A stretch of DNA of 64,000 nucleotides from Aequorivita xiaoshiensis (GCF_022008395.1 NZ_JAIRBB010000008.1:1-64000); one strand, 5' to 3'; shown: positions 36,525 through 45,172, counted from the stretch's first letter. Translations and numbers: made by a program. Notes: generated by a model not told the origin, from the letters alone.

Positions 36525-38422
36525 TTAGATTTTTATTTTGCTTTGTATGTATAATATTTATTGAAGCTAACTTATTTGCGCAACCAAAAAAAATCGATAG
36601 TCTTAACCATTATGCTGTCTCAATCTATAAACAATCCCCTCAGGAGGCTGTAAAGATTTTAAATCAAGCATTACGATTAGCCCAAGATGGTATGTATATT
36701 CCTGAAATAGCAAAAACTAAAAATAATCTTGGAATTGTACAGCGAGATTTGGGGGCTTTGGAACTAGCGATGTCATTGTCTAAAGAGGCTTTCGAAGCTA
36801 GCCCAGATTCTCTCGTGAGAGCTTCGGCACAAAACAACTTAGGGGTAATAAATAGAAAACTGGGCAATTACGAAGACGCTCTTGAAAACTATATTTATGC
36901 CGATAGAATATACGAAAAGATGGGCTTAGAAAAAGAGCAGGCCACGGTGAATAATAATATAGGGATGGTCTATAGCATGTTACAAATGAATGAAAAAGCC
37001 GTAGAATATCACGAAAAAGCGCTTACATTTTTCAAAAAAATTGCTGACAAAAAAGGTATTTCAGAAGCAAAAAACAATATAGCGATTATCCATGCATCTG
37101 AAGGTCGATTCGAAGAGGCGCTTTTATATTTTAAACAATCTTTTGCGATTGAGAAATCCTTGGATGATAAAAAAGGAATGGCTGAATCGGTCAACAATAT
37201 TGGGGGTGCCTATTATTACCTTGGAAGGATAGATTCTGCGGTACATTACTTTAAAAAATCTGCAATGATTGAAAAATCCATCGGTAATTTTTCGGGAGTA
37301 AGTGCTAGTTATAACAATATTGTTCAAGTTTTGCTTGACAAAAATGAATTGAACGAGATTGAGGTTTATTTGGATTCGGCCTATCAATTCGCGAGACAAA
37401 GTCAAACCGCCGAGGACATTGAGATGTCCCTGCTAAATTATTCAGATTACTATGCAGCTAAAAAAGAAATTGGACCATCCTTTGAATATTATAAAAAATA
37501 TGTAGCCTTTAAGGATAGTGTTTTAGGTAAATCCAATATGGAGACGTTGCAAGAAATGGAGGTAAAATATGATACCGAAAAAAAGCAAAATGAAATTCTA
37601 CAACAACGTGCCCAACTAGCAGAAAAGGAAATGGAGGTACGCCGAAAAAATACTTTTATTTTCGGCAGTCTCGGCCTAGTTTTGGTTCTCGGGCTGCTGG
37701 GCTATTTACTCTATAATCAGCAGAAACTTAAAAACCACCAACTTCAAAAGGAAAGTGAGTTAAAAACGGCTTTGGCAAAAATTGAAACCCAGAATAAACT
37801 GCAAGAACAGCGTTTGCGTATTTCTCGAGACCTTCACGACAATATTGGAGCACAGCTCACTTTCATCATATCTAGTATTGACAACCTAAAATTCGGCTTT
37901 ACAGATATTGGTGAAAAACTTGGCAACAAACTTAGCGCTATTAGCGTCTTTACCTCCCAGACCATTTATGAACTCCGCGATACCATTTGGGCGATGAACA
38001 AAGAGAGAATAACTTTTGAGGATTTACAAGCGCGAATAGCAAACTTTATTGAGCAAGCAAAAAACGCATCGGAAAATACCGAGTTCTCATTTAACATTGA
38101 AGAAAGTGTTGACGAAACACATGTGTTCTCGTCTGTTGAAGGAATGAATATTTACAGAATTATTCAAGAGGCGGTAAACAATTCATTGAAATATGCTCTT
38201 GCCGACGAAATCGAGGTAAATATTTCAAAAGAAGGTGAGCAGTACCAAATTGAGATTGCCGATAACGGCAAAGGATTTAATCTCGAGACAATCGATATGG
38301 GCAACGGCCTTAATAATATGAAAAAACGCGCCCGGGAGATTGATGGTACACTTGAAGTTCAAACCTCTAAAAATGGAACTTCTATTTTGCTGAGGTTGGC
38401 AAAACCATTTACAGAAGGATAA
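36521..38422 (+). CDS. TPR sensor histidine kinase (HisKA_3 type)
   Basis: The 633-residue product has a signal peptide (MIRFLFCFVCIIFIEANLFA) and about seven tetratricopeptide repeats up to about residue 330 (for example NNLGVINRKLGNYEDALENY and NNIAIIHASEGRFEEALLYF). A membrane helix follows at ~377-398, then a HisKA_3 phospho-acceptor region with RDLHDNIGAQLT (His439) and a HATPase_c domain with the N-box NNSLKYA and the G motifs DNGKGFN and GNGLNNM. The TPRs should face the periplasm and sense a protein or peptide signal. It is followed by the response regulator, its obvious partner. The LuxR/NarL pairing fits the HisKA_3 class. Confidence 0.93.
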   Translation: MIRFLFCFVCIIFIEANLFAQPKKIDSLNHYAVSIYKQSPQEAVKILNQALRLAQDGMYIPEIAKTKNNLGIVQRDLGALELAMSLSKEAFEASPDSLVRASAQNNLGVINRKLGNYEDALENYIYADRIYEKMGLEKEQATVNNNIGMVYSMLQMNEKAVEYHEKALTFFKKIADKKGISEAKNNIAIIHASEGRFEEALLYFKQSFAIEKSLDDKKGMAESVNNIGGAYYYLGRIDSAVHYFKKSAMIEKSIGNFSGVSASYNNIVQVLLDKNELNEIEVYLDSAYQFARQSQTAEDIEMSLLNYSDYYAAKKEIGPSFEYYKKYVAFKDSVLGKSNMETLQEMEVKYDTEKKQNEILQQRAQLAEKEMEVRRKNTFIFGSLGLVLVLGLLGYLLYNQQKLKNHQLQKESELKTALAKIETQNKLQEQRLRISRDLHDNIGAQLTFIISSIDNLKFGFTDIGEKLGNKLSAISVFTSQTIYELRDTIWAMNKERITFEDLQARIANFIEQAKNASENTEFSFNIEESVDETHVFSSVEGMNIYRIIQEAVNNSLKYALADEIEVNISKEGEQYQIEIADNGKGFNLETIDMGNGLNNMKKRAREIDGTLEVQTSKNGTSILLRLAKPFTEG

Positions 38423-38425
38423 ATT

Positions 38426-38445
38426 AATACGGCAAATGCCCTATT
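38426..38445 (+). promoter_or_regulatory. Shared operator-like motif, site D (before the response regulator)
   Basis: Full match to AATACGKCAAWTGCCYTATT with the perfect palindromic ends GGCA-AA-TGCC (38431-38440). A -7-like TATCTTTA lies at 38476 (45 bp downstream of the core start). At exactly 36 bp there is only TAAATTCA (38467). It would give autoregulation of the regulator. Confidence 0.65.
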
Positions 38446-38503
38446 TTACGGTTGTCTTTTTTGAGCTAAATTCATTATCTTTAAACGACTAACCGAAAAT
38501 AAA

Positions 38504-39151
38504 ATGTTGAAACTCGCTATTGTTGACGATAACTCCTTCCTTATTCATGCCATAAAGGAAAAATTATCTTTTTTTGAAGATGTTTCGGTAAAGCACACCT
38601 CGTTAAATGGCAGTGAGCTGCTTACAAAACTACAGGAAAACCACAATCTCGATTTAATATTGATGGATATTGAAATGCCTGTTTTAAACGGTATAGAGAC
38701 CACCCAAATGGTAAAGCAGAAATATCCGCATATCAAAATAATTATGCTAACTGCCTTTGACAATGACGAACATATTTTCAACGCTATAAAAGCAGGTGCC
38801 GATGGATATTTGCTGAAAGAAATTAACCCCAAAGATTTATACGAAGGTATTTTTGAAACACTAAATGGAGGTGCAGCTATGACTCCTTCTATAGCTATGA
38901 AAACTCTAAAACTACTTCGAAATCCTATCGATATTCAAAACCTAAGAGATAAAGAACAAATCTCCCTGTCCGCACGTGAGGTTGAGGTTTTAGATCAATT
39001 AAGTAAGGGTTTGACTTATACTGTAATTGCAGAGCATCTTTTTTTATCGCCTAGCACTGTGCGAAAACATATTGAAAATATCTACAAAAAACTTCAGGTA
39101 CACAGTAAGATTGAAGCTGTTCAAAAAGCGAGAAACCACAATATTATTTAA
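38504..39151 (+). CDS. LuxR/NarL-type response regulator
   Basis: The 215-residue product has a receiver domain with the acidic pocket D8-D9, the phospho-acceptor Asp55 (LILMDIEMP), Thr83 and Lys105, and a C-terminal LuxR HTH (LSAREVEVLDQLSKGLTYTV, SPSTVRKHIENIYKKL). It is transcribed after the kinase and has its own motif site. It probably binds the shared motif and controls the four units nearby, including itself. This DNA target is inferred from the motif, not demonstrated. Confidence 0.94.
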   Translation: MLKLAIVDDNSFLIHAIKEKLSFFEDVSVKHTSLNGSELLTKLQENHNLDLILMDIEMPVLNGIETTQMVKQKYPHIKIIMLTAFDNDEHIFNAIKAGADGYLLKEINPKDLYEGIFETLNGGAAMTPSIAMKTLKLLRNPIDIQNLRDKEQISLSAREVEVLDQLSKGLTYTVIAEHLFLSPSTVRKHIENIYKKLQVHSKIEAVQKARNHNII

Positions 39152-39297
39152 TACTTTAGACCTTCCCTATCATTTAATACTTAGAATCGGGCATTTTCTA
39201 TTTCTGTGGTTTGTTTGTAAAACTTTTCTTAATATAAAATATATTGTAGTTTTAGCTTTTACATTTAAAATTTGATACCGAACACAAACCCCTCATT

Positions 39298-40842
39298 ATG
39301 AAAAAACTATTGACGCTTGCCTTTTTAATGTCGGCAACCTTTACAATCTCTGCACAAGAGAAAGATCCTGTAATTGATAACATTTTAAAGGAGGCTTACG
39401 AAAACTCACAACTAGAAACTCTTGGTCACGAATTAATGGACGACATTGGTCCGCGATTGGTGGGAACCCCACAAATGCAAAAAGCACACGATTGGGCGGT
39501 TGCAAAATATAAATCTTGGGGTATTTCTGCCGAGAATCAACAGTATGGTGAATGGAAAGCTTGGGAGCGAGGTATTACTCATATAGATATGGTTCACCCT
39601 AGAGTACAATCTTTAAACGGAACTCAATTAGCTTGGAATCCTGGAACATCAAAAAAAGGTGTTACTGCTGAATGTATTATTCTTCCAGAAGTAAAAGATT
39701 CTATATCATTTCAAAAATGGCTTCCTAATGCAAAAGGTAAGTTTGTGATGATTGCAATGAAACAGAGCACAGGAAGACCTGATTACAACTGGGAAGAATG
39801 GGCAACTCCAGAGTCTTTTGAAAAAATGAAAAATGAAAGAGAAGCTCAAACTAAGGCTTGGAATGAAAATATTAGTAGAACTGGTTACAACCGAAGAAGT
39901 ATTATTTCTGCATTAGAAGATGCAGGTGCAGCTGGAATTATAGATAGCTATTGGTCTAAAGGTTTTGGCGCTAACAAAATTTTTGCGGCGCGTACTAAGA
40001 AAATACCAACTGTAGATATTCAATTGGAGGATTACACTATGTTATATAGAATGGTTGAGCATGGTGATAAACCTAAAATAAATATAATAGCACAATCTAA
40101 AGACTTAGGTGTAGCTCCTGCTTTCAACACTATTGCTGAAATTAAAGGAACTGAAAAACCAGACGAATATGTAATTCTTTCTGCTCATTTTGATTCGTGG
40201 GATGGAGGAACAGGTGCTACAGACAACGGTACAGGAACTCTTGTAATGATGGAAGCAATGCGTATTTTGAAAAAAGTGTACCCAAATCCTAAACGCACAA
40301 TTCTAGCTGGGCATTGGGGAAGTGAAGAGCAAGGACTAAACGGATCTTCTGCCTTTGTTGCTGATAATCCAAAAATCGTAAAAAATATGCAAGCAGCTTT
40401 TAATCAAGATAACGGTACAGGGAGAGCTGTTAAAATTAACGGAGCAGGATTCTTACACTCTTACGATTATATTTCTCGTTGGTTAGCTGCAGTACCAGAC
40501 ACTATTAGCAAGCATATTGAAACAACTTTTCCAGGATGGCCGTCAAGTGGAGGTTCAGACAATGCTAGTTTTGTAGCTGCGGGCGCACCTGCTTTTAATT
40601 TGAGCTCTTTAAGCTGGAGTTATTGGAACTATACTTGGCACACCAACTTAGATACCTACGATAAAATTGTTTTTGACGATGTGCAACACAATGCTATTCT
40701 AGCTGCAATCATGGCTTATAAAGCTTCGGAAGATCCAGAGTTTACCTCTAGAGAGCAAATAAACCTTCCAATTAATAAACGAACTGGCGAGCAACAAAAG
40801 TGGCCTACGCCAAGAACTCCAGAAAGAAAAGGAGGAATGTAA
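39298..40842 (+). CDS. Secreted M28 family peptidase
   Basis: The 514-residue product has a signal peptide (MKKLLTLAFLMSATFTISAQ), a protease-associated-like insertion, and the M28 metal site in HFDSWDGGTGATDNGTG and HWGSEEQGLNG, with later Asp and His ligands in GSDNASF and YTWHTNLDTYD. It should be a two-zinc aminopeptidase or carboxypeptidase Q-like enzyme in the periplasm. Substrate is unknown. It starts about 150 bp after the response regulator, and a weak inverted match to the shared motif lies at 39189-39198, which I do not count. Confidence 0.9.
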   Translation: MKKLLTLAFLMSATFTISAQEKDPVIDNILKEAYENSQLETLGHELMDDIGPRLVGTPQMQKAHDWAVAKYKSWGISAENQQYGEWKAWERGITHIDMVHPRVQSLNGTQLAWNPGTSKKGVTAECIILPEVKDSISFQKWLPNAKGKFVMIAMKQSTGRPDYNWEEWATPESFEKMKNEREAQTKAWNENISRTGYNRRSIISALEDAGAAGIIDSYWSKGFGANKIFAARTKKIPTVDIQLEDYTMLYRMVEHGDKPKINIIAQSKDLGVAPAFNTIAEIKGTEKPDEYVILSAHFDSWDGGTGATDNGTGTLVMMEAMRILKKVYPNPKRTILAGHWGSEEQGLNGSSAFVADNPKIVKNMQAAFNQDNGTGRAVKINGAGFLHSYDYISRWLAAVPDTISKHIETTFPGWPSSGGSDNASFVAAGAPAFNLSSLSWSYWNYTWHTNLDTYDKIVFDDVQHNAILAAIMAYKASEDPEFTSREQINLPINKRTGEQQKWPTPRTPERKGGM

Positions 40843-40860
40843 ACCTTAAATGCACCAAGT

Positions 40861-40908
40861 AAAAAATCCCATGTTCCAAAGTATTCAATTGGAATTTGGG
40901 ATTTTTTT
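40861..40908 (+). terminator. Intrinsic terminator of the M28 peptidase gene
   Basis: The stem AAATCCC / GGGATTT (40864-40870, 40898-40904) has an inner TTCCAA / TTGGAA arm and a following T-run. Confidence 0.8.
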
Positions 40909-40944
40909 ATTTTTATAGAATCGAGAACTATAAATGTAATAGGT

Positions 40945-40976
40945 TTCGACTTTAGTTTATCCTGAGCCAAGTCGAA
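40945..40976. repeat. Short intergenic palindrome (dispersed-repeat type)
   Basis: The arms TTCGACTT / AAGTCGAA (40945-40952, 40969-40976) enclose GTTTATCCTGAGCC. The composite resembles a short palindromic element with a 'TTATCCTGAG...AAGTCGAAG' core that I know as widespread in Flavobacteriaceae intergenic DNA. It lies between the convergent M28 and metK genes. No T-run follows, so it is not a simple terminator. Confidence 0.5.
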
Positions 40977-40994
40977 GAGCTCAACCTGACTTTG

Positions 40995-42251
40995 TTAAAT
41001 GTTAAAAGCTTTTTTTACTTTATCGACATATTCCAATTTTTCCCAAGTGAAAAGCTCAACTTCTTTTTCTACTTTTCCGTTGTACGGGCTTTCAAAAGTT
41101 TTATTAATGGTTTGAGGAGTTCTTCCCATATGTCCATAAGCAGCCGTTTCAGAATAAATAGGCTCTCTAAGTTTTAATCTTTTTTCAATTGCAGCTGGGC
41201 GCATGTCAAAAATCTTTGCCACTTCTTTAGCAATCTCACCATCAGTAAGATTTACGTTTTTAGAGTTGTAAGTGTTTACTAAAATTGAAGTAGGTTCTAT
41301 TACACCAATAGCATAACTTACCTGTACCAAAATCTCATCAGCTACACCTGCAGCAACAAGGTTTTTAGCAATATGTCTAGCCGCATAAGCTGCACTTCTA
41401 TCAACTTTACTTGGGTCTTTTCCGCTAAAAGCACCACCACCGTGAGCACCTTTTCCACCGTAAGTATCAACGATTATTTTTCTTCCTGTTAAGCCTGTAT
41501 CTCCGTGTGGTCCACCAATCACGAATTTTCCAGTTGGATTAATATGATAAGTAATATCATCGTTAAATAATTTTTGAACGTGCTCAGGGAATTGCTTCTT
41601 AACGCGAGGAATAAGTATTTTCTTTACGTCATTTTCAATTTTTTTAAGCATAACCTTGTCGTCCTCATCAAAGTCGTCGTGCTGTGTAGAAACAACAATT
41701 GTAACAATTTTTTGTGGAATATTGTCATCGCTGTATTCAATTGTAACCTGGCTTTTTGAATCGGGACGCAAATACTTTATTTCGTCCTCTTCTCTTCTAA
41801 GCGCTGCCAATTCATACATTATTTTGTGTGAGATATCCAATGCCAAAGGCATATAATTCTCTGTTTCTTTGGTAGCATAGCCAAACATCATTCCTTGGTC
41901 TCCCGCACCTTGTTCCTCTTTTTTTTCGCGATCTACACCTTGGTTAATATCTTGAGATTGTTCGTGAATTAATGAAATTACCCCACATGAATCCCCACTA
42001 AATTGATACGCGCCTTTAGTGTAACCAATTTTATTAATTACATCACGGGCAATCGTTTGTACATCTAGATAAGTATTGCTTTTTACTTCTCCAGCAAGAA
42101 CAACCTGACCGGTGGTAACTAAGGTTTCACAAGCAACTTTACTTTCTGGGTCGAAAGCTAAAAAATTATCTAAAAGCGCATCACTAATTTGATCTGCAAC
42201 TTTGTCTGGATGTCCTTCAGAAACGCTTTCTGATGTAAATAAATAAGCCAT
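40995..42251 (-). CDS. metK: S-adenosylmethionine synthase
   Basis: MetK makes SAM from methionine and ATP. From the Met at 42251 ([21 protein letters not shown]) the product is 418 residues. It contains the ATP motif [12 protein letters not shown] and the loop [15 protein letters not shown]. An in-frame Met at 42278 adds nine unconserved residues and is not used. The long 5' UTR contains a SAM-II-like riboswitch, so the gene should be controlled by its own product. Confidence 0.97.
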   Translation of the reverse strand: MAYLFTSESVSEGHPDKVADQISDALLDNFLAFDPESKVACETLVTTGQVVLAGEVKSNTYLDVQTIARDVINKIGYTKGAYQFSGDSCGVISLIHEQSQDINQGVDREKKEEQGAGDQGMMFGYATKETENYMPLALDISHKIMYELAALRREEDEIKYLRPDSKSQVTIEYSDDNIPQKIVTIVVSTQHDDFDEDDKVMLKKIENDVKKILIPRVKKQFPEHVQKLFNDDITYHINPTGKFVIGGPHGDTGLTGRKIIVDTYGGKGAHGGGAFSGKDPSKVDRSAAYAARHIAKNLVAAGVADEILVQVSYAIGVIEPTSILVNTYNSKNVNLTDGEIAKEVAKIFDMRPAAIEKRLKLREPIYSETAAYGHMGRTPQTINKTFESPYNGKVEKEVELFTWEKLEYVDKVKKAFNI

Positions 42252-42386
42252 AATCTGTATTAAATTTTTAAAAAACATTAAAAACGACCTAGAATAAAAT
42301 GTTTTAAGACTTGCCTAATGGCTTATGACTTACATTTATGTGAATAGCCTAAAGTCCTATATTTTATAGTCTTAAGTCATTTATTT

Positions 42387-42471
42387 AAAAAAAGATTTGA
42401 CGGGTCGCGACCTTGGGAAGTTCTCACTGCCTTTAGCATTTTTTAGGGAGGTTGCAATCAGTCAAATCTTT
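42387..42471 (-). promoter_or_regulatory. Long-range stem with U-run overlapping the SAM-II-like aptamer
   Basis: A perfect 11-bp stem (AAAGAUUUGAC / GUCAAAUCUUU, plus-strand 42461-42471 and 42391-42401) encloses the end of the aptamer and is followed by a run of seven U. Its left arm uses the GAUUUGAC bases of the aptamer, so the two structures exclude each other. Confidence 0.6.
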
Positions 42472-42476
42472 CCTCT
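42430..42476 (-). promoter_or_regulatory. SAM-II-like riboswitch aptamer (metK leader)
   Basis: On the minus strand a short P1 stem (GAGG / CCUC) encloses a loop with GAUUUGACUGAUUGCAA. It is followed by UAAAAAAUGCUAAAGG. The order of the conserved blocks GAUUU, AUUGCA, AAAAUG and GCUAAA is that of the SAM-II class, known from alphaproteobacteria and Bacteroidota. It lies in the metK leader and on the same strand. The aptamer is assigned by comparison from memory, so a covariance-model search would settle it. Confidence 0.75.
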
Positions 42477-42490
42477 TAAATTATCTGCTG

Positions 42491-42498
42491 CAAAAGTA
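42491..42498 (-). promoter_or_regulatory. Candidate -7 element for metK
   Basis: CAAAAGTA on the plus strand reads TACTTTTG on the minus strand, an exact TAnnTTTG. It lies just before the SAM-II-like leader, so transcription would start about 10 nt before the aptamer. Confidence 0.6.
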
Positions 42499-42572
42499 TA
42501 GAATTTAAATGAACTGAAGATTTGTTTTAAAAATTTTTGACAAAAAATTAGGTTATTAATTTTTTCCGACCC

Positions 42573-42580
42573 TATATTTG
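42573..42580 (+). promoter_or_regulatory. Candidate -7 element for metY
   Basis: TATATTTG is an exact TAnnTTTG, 30 nt before the SAM-I aptamer. Confidence 0.6.
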
Positions 42581-42610
42581 CACACACAAAGTTCAAACTT
42601 TTATTGAAAT

Positions 42611-42725
42611 GTTATCAAGAAAGGCCGAGGGAATAGACCCTATGACGCCTTAGCAACCCTTTCTCCGGAATGAAGGTGCTACATTCTACAACTATCTTGA
42701 ATTATTAGGATTGATGATAGATAAC
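42611..42725 (+). promoter_or_regulatory. SAM-I (S-box) riboswitch, metY leader
   Basis: The P1 stem GTTATC / GATAAC (42611-42616, 42720-42725) closes a four-way element. It contains the kink-turn/P2 sequence AAGGCCGAGGGAATAGACCC, CCTATGACGCCTTAGCAACC, and the P3/P4 block AAGGTGCTACATTC. These are the conserved bases of the SAM-I class. It lies in the metY leader. After P1 there is a hairpin CAGTTTC / GAAGCTG (about 42733-42753) followed by CTTTTC, a weak candidate for the expression platform. Confidence 0.93.
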
Positions 42726-42843
42726 GACAAGTCAGTTTCTTTTCTGAAGCTGCTTTTCATTTATTCTTTTTAACATTTTTCTATTGTCCCGAATTTATTT
42801 CGGGATTGGTTTAATCTATTTATTAACTCAAAAAATTAGAAAA

Positions 42844-44139
42844 ATGAGTACAAAACACAATTTCGCAACAAATTTGTTGCACGCAGGACACGACGTAAAC
42901 GCAAATGGAGGAACTAGAGCAGTCCCAATTTACCAAACCTCCAGCTACGTTTTTAGAGATACAGACCATGCGGCGAATCTTTTTAATCTCTCCGAGGCAG
43001 GATATATTTACTCTCGTCTTAACAACCCAACTTGCGATGTATTGGAAAAACGATTAGCAGCTTTGGAAGGCGGTATTGGTGCAGTTACAACAGCTTCTGG
43101 TGCAGCTGCTGTATCAACAGCATTGTTGACGCTGCTTCGTGCTGGCGATCATATAGTAGCATCTAGCAGTTTGTATGGCGGAACTTTCAACTTGCTGAAT
43201 GTTACTTTAACGCGGTTAGGCATTACAACAAGCTTTGTAGATGCTTCTAATCCTAAAAATTTCGGAAACGCAGTCAAAGAAAATACGAGAGCTGTTTTTA
43301 TCGAATCGATTGGAAATCCCAAATTAGATGTTCTTGATATAGAAGCTATTGCCGCTGAAGCAAAAGAGAATAAAATCCCGTTGATTGTTGATAATACCGT
43401 TGCTTCCCCAGCCTTATTGCGACCTATTGAATACGGAGCAAACATTGTAATCCATTCACTTACAAAATACATAAACGGAAACGGGACAACTCTTGGAGGG
43501 GTTATTATCGACGCTGGGAATTTTGATTGGACTAATGGTAAATTCCCTGAATTTACTGAGCCATCTGCAGGATACCACGGATTGATTTACGCTGATGTTT
43601 TAAAAGAAGTTGCTTTTATTGCCAAGGTTCGCATGGAAGGTCTTCGCGATTTTGGTGCAGCTTTAAGTCCGTTTAGCGCTTTTCAAATTTTACAAGGATT
43701 AGAAACCTTAGAAATCAGAATAAAAAAACACAGTGAAAATGCACTGAATTTTGCGAAATGGTTACAAAATAGAAAGGAAGTAGCTTGGGTAAATTACCCA
43801 GGTTTGGAAGATAACAAGTATTATAATTTAGCTCAAAGGTATCTTCCAGAAGGGCAAAGCGGACTTGTAACTTTTGGTGTAGAAGGCGGATATGAAAGTG
43901 CTAAAAAAGTAGTTGATAGCGTAAAAGTTTTTTCACTTTTAGCAAATATTGGCGATACAAAATCTTTAATTATACATCCTGCAAGTACCACTCACCAACA
44001 ACTAAATGAAGTAGACCAAGCCTCATCTGGGGTGTCTCAAGATTTAATTAGACTTTCCGTGGGATTGGAAAATATAGAAGATTTAAAAGCTGATTTAGAA
44101 CAAGCGTTTCAGGAAGTTTTTAAAGAGCAATTGGTTTAA
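42844..44139 (+). CDS. metY: O-acetylhomoserine aminocarboxypropyltransferase (sulfhydrylase)
   Basis: This PLP enzyme joins O-acetylhomoserine with sulfide to make homocysteine. The 431-residue product, from the ATG at 42844, has the Cys/Met PLP fold with SSSLYGGTFNLL, VDNTVASPALLRP and the PLP Lys208 in HSLTKYINGNG. The length and the metX neighbour fit MetY. A longer frame to 42784 would add 20 residues that include a palindrome and is not used. It is preceded by the SAM-I riboswitch and followed 27 nt later by metX. Confidence 0.95.
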   Translation: MSTKHNFATNLLHAGHDVNANGGTRAVPIYQTSSYVFRDTDHAANLFNLSEAGYIYSRLNNPTCDVLEKRLAALEGGIGAVTTASGAAAVSTALLTLLRAGDHIVASSSLYGGTFNLLNVTLTRLGITTSFVDASNPKNFGNAVKENTRAVFIESIGNPKLDVLDIEAIAAEAKENKIPLIVDNTVASPALLRPIEYGANIVIHSLTKYINGNGTTLGGVIIDAGNFDWTNGKFPEFTEPSAGYHGLIYADVLKEVAFIAKVRMEGLRDFGAALSPFSAFQILQGLETLEIRIKKHSENALNFAKWLQNRKEVAWVNYPGLEDNKYYNLAQRYLPEGQSGLVTFGVEGGYESAKKVVDSVKVFSLLANIGDTKSLIIHPASTTHQQLNEVDQASSGVSQDLIRLSVGLENIEDLKADLEQAFQEVFKEQLV

Positions 44140-44166
44140 ATAAATAATCTTCTTATAGCTAAGATA

Positions 44167-45141
44167 ATGTCTCAAATCACACAGCTAAAAATAAAAGAAT
44201 ACACCACACAAAGCGGTTTGTGCTTAAAGAACCTTCCCTTAACCTATCAGGTTTTTGGGAGGGAATTAGGCTCAGCTCCAATTGTTTTGGTAACTCACGC
44301 GCTAACAGGAAACAGTAATGTATGTGGTGAAAACGGTTGGTGGAAAGCTTTAATTGGTCCTGAAAAATGTATAAATACTAATAAATACACCATTCTTTCA
44401 TTCAATATTCCAGGGAATGGATACGATGGTTATCTCATTAAAAATTATGAAGTCATCACAACCTACGATGTTGCTAATTGGTTTATAAACGGATTAGAAC
44501 AACTTAAAATTTCATCAGTATTTGCTGGAATCGGAGGTTCATTAGGAGGAAGTATTTTATGGCAAATGGCAGTTTTAAAACCTGCATTATTTCAGAAGTT
44601 AATCCCTATTGCTACCGATTGGAAAGCTACCGATTGGGTAATTGCACAATGCAGAGTGCAAAAGCAACTATTAAATAATTCAGAAAATCCTGTTCACGAT
44701 GCACGCATTCACGCGATGACATTTTACAGAACTCCACAGTCTCTTAAACAAAAATTTAATAGAAGTTTAAATGAAATTGCTCCATTGTATAATGTAGAAA
44801 GTTGGTTGCTTCATCACGGTAATACGTTGCAAAACCGCTTTCATTTACAAGCCTATAAGTTGATGAATCATTTATTGATGACTGGCGGTTTACAATCTGA
44901 AGATGAGTTTTTACAATTAGCTTCAACAATTGAAGGAGATATTCATTTGGTTGGAATAGATAGCGACGGATTTTATTTAAATGAAGAAATAAAACAGACG
45001 TATTCTTTATTAAAAACTAAAAAAAGTAAAGTGCATTTTTCTGAAATAAATTCTATTCACGGACACGATGCTTTTTTAATAGAATACGAACAATTGGCGG
45101 AAATTCTGAACCCCATTTTTAATTCAGATGCCTTGCTGTAA
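44167..45141 (+). CDS. metX: Homoserine O-acetyltransferase-like alpha/beta hydrolase
   Basis: MetX acetylates homoserine with acetyl-CoA for the MetY reaction. The 324-residue product has the alpha/beta hydrolase core with VTHALTGNSNVCG, the nucleophile elbow GGSLGGS, the Asp in VGIDSDGFY and the His in HGHDAFLIEY. It is slightly shorter than usual MetX (about 350-380) but keeps the catalytic triad. Context between metY and hom strongly supports the call. Ends overlap slightly with a spurious upstream extension of hom. Confidence 0.9.
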   Translation: MSQITQLKIKEYTTQSGLCLKNLPLTYQVFGRELGSAPIVLVTHALTGNSNVCGENGWWKALIGPEKCINTNKYTILSFNIPGNGYDGYLIKNYEVITTYDVANWFINGLEQLKISSVFAGIGGSLGGSILWQMAVLKPALFQKLIPIATDWKATDWVIAQCRVQKQLLNNSENPVHDARIHAMTFYRTPQSLKQKFNRSLNEIAPLYNVESWLLHHGNTLQNRFHLQAYKLMNHLLMTGGLQSEDEFLQLASTIEGDIHLVGIDSDGFYLNEEIKQTYSLLKTKKSKVHFSEINSIHGHDAFLIEYEQLAEILNPIFNSDALL

Positions 45142-45172
45142 AACAGGCAAGAAATTAATAAAACAAAAAACT

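Noticed and set aside
39189-39198. Fifth copy of the shared operator motif, inverted, before the M28 peptidase gene
   Set aside because: GGGCATTTTC matches only part of the inverted motif (about 10 of 14 bases) and has no fixed spacing to a -7 element.
41842-41852. TGCC-AAA-GGCA palindrome in metK as a motif site
   Set aside because: It is inside coding sequence and has the half-sites in the wrong order.
42387-42471. Plain intrinsic terminator ending an upstream minus-strand gene
   Set aside because: No minus-strand gene precedes it; the nearest promoter is just upstream, so it belongs to the metK leader.
42787-42805. TCCCGAA / TTCGGGA hairpin as the SAM-I terminator
   Set aside because: It lies about 60 nt beyond the aptamer and has no following T-run.
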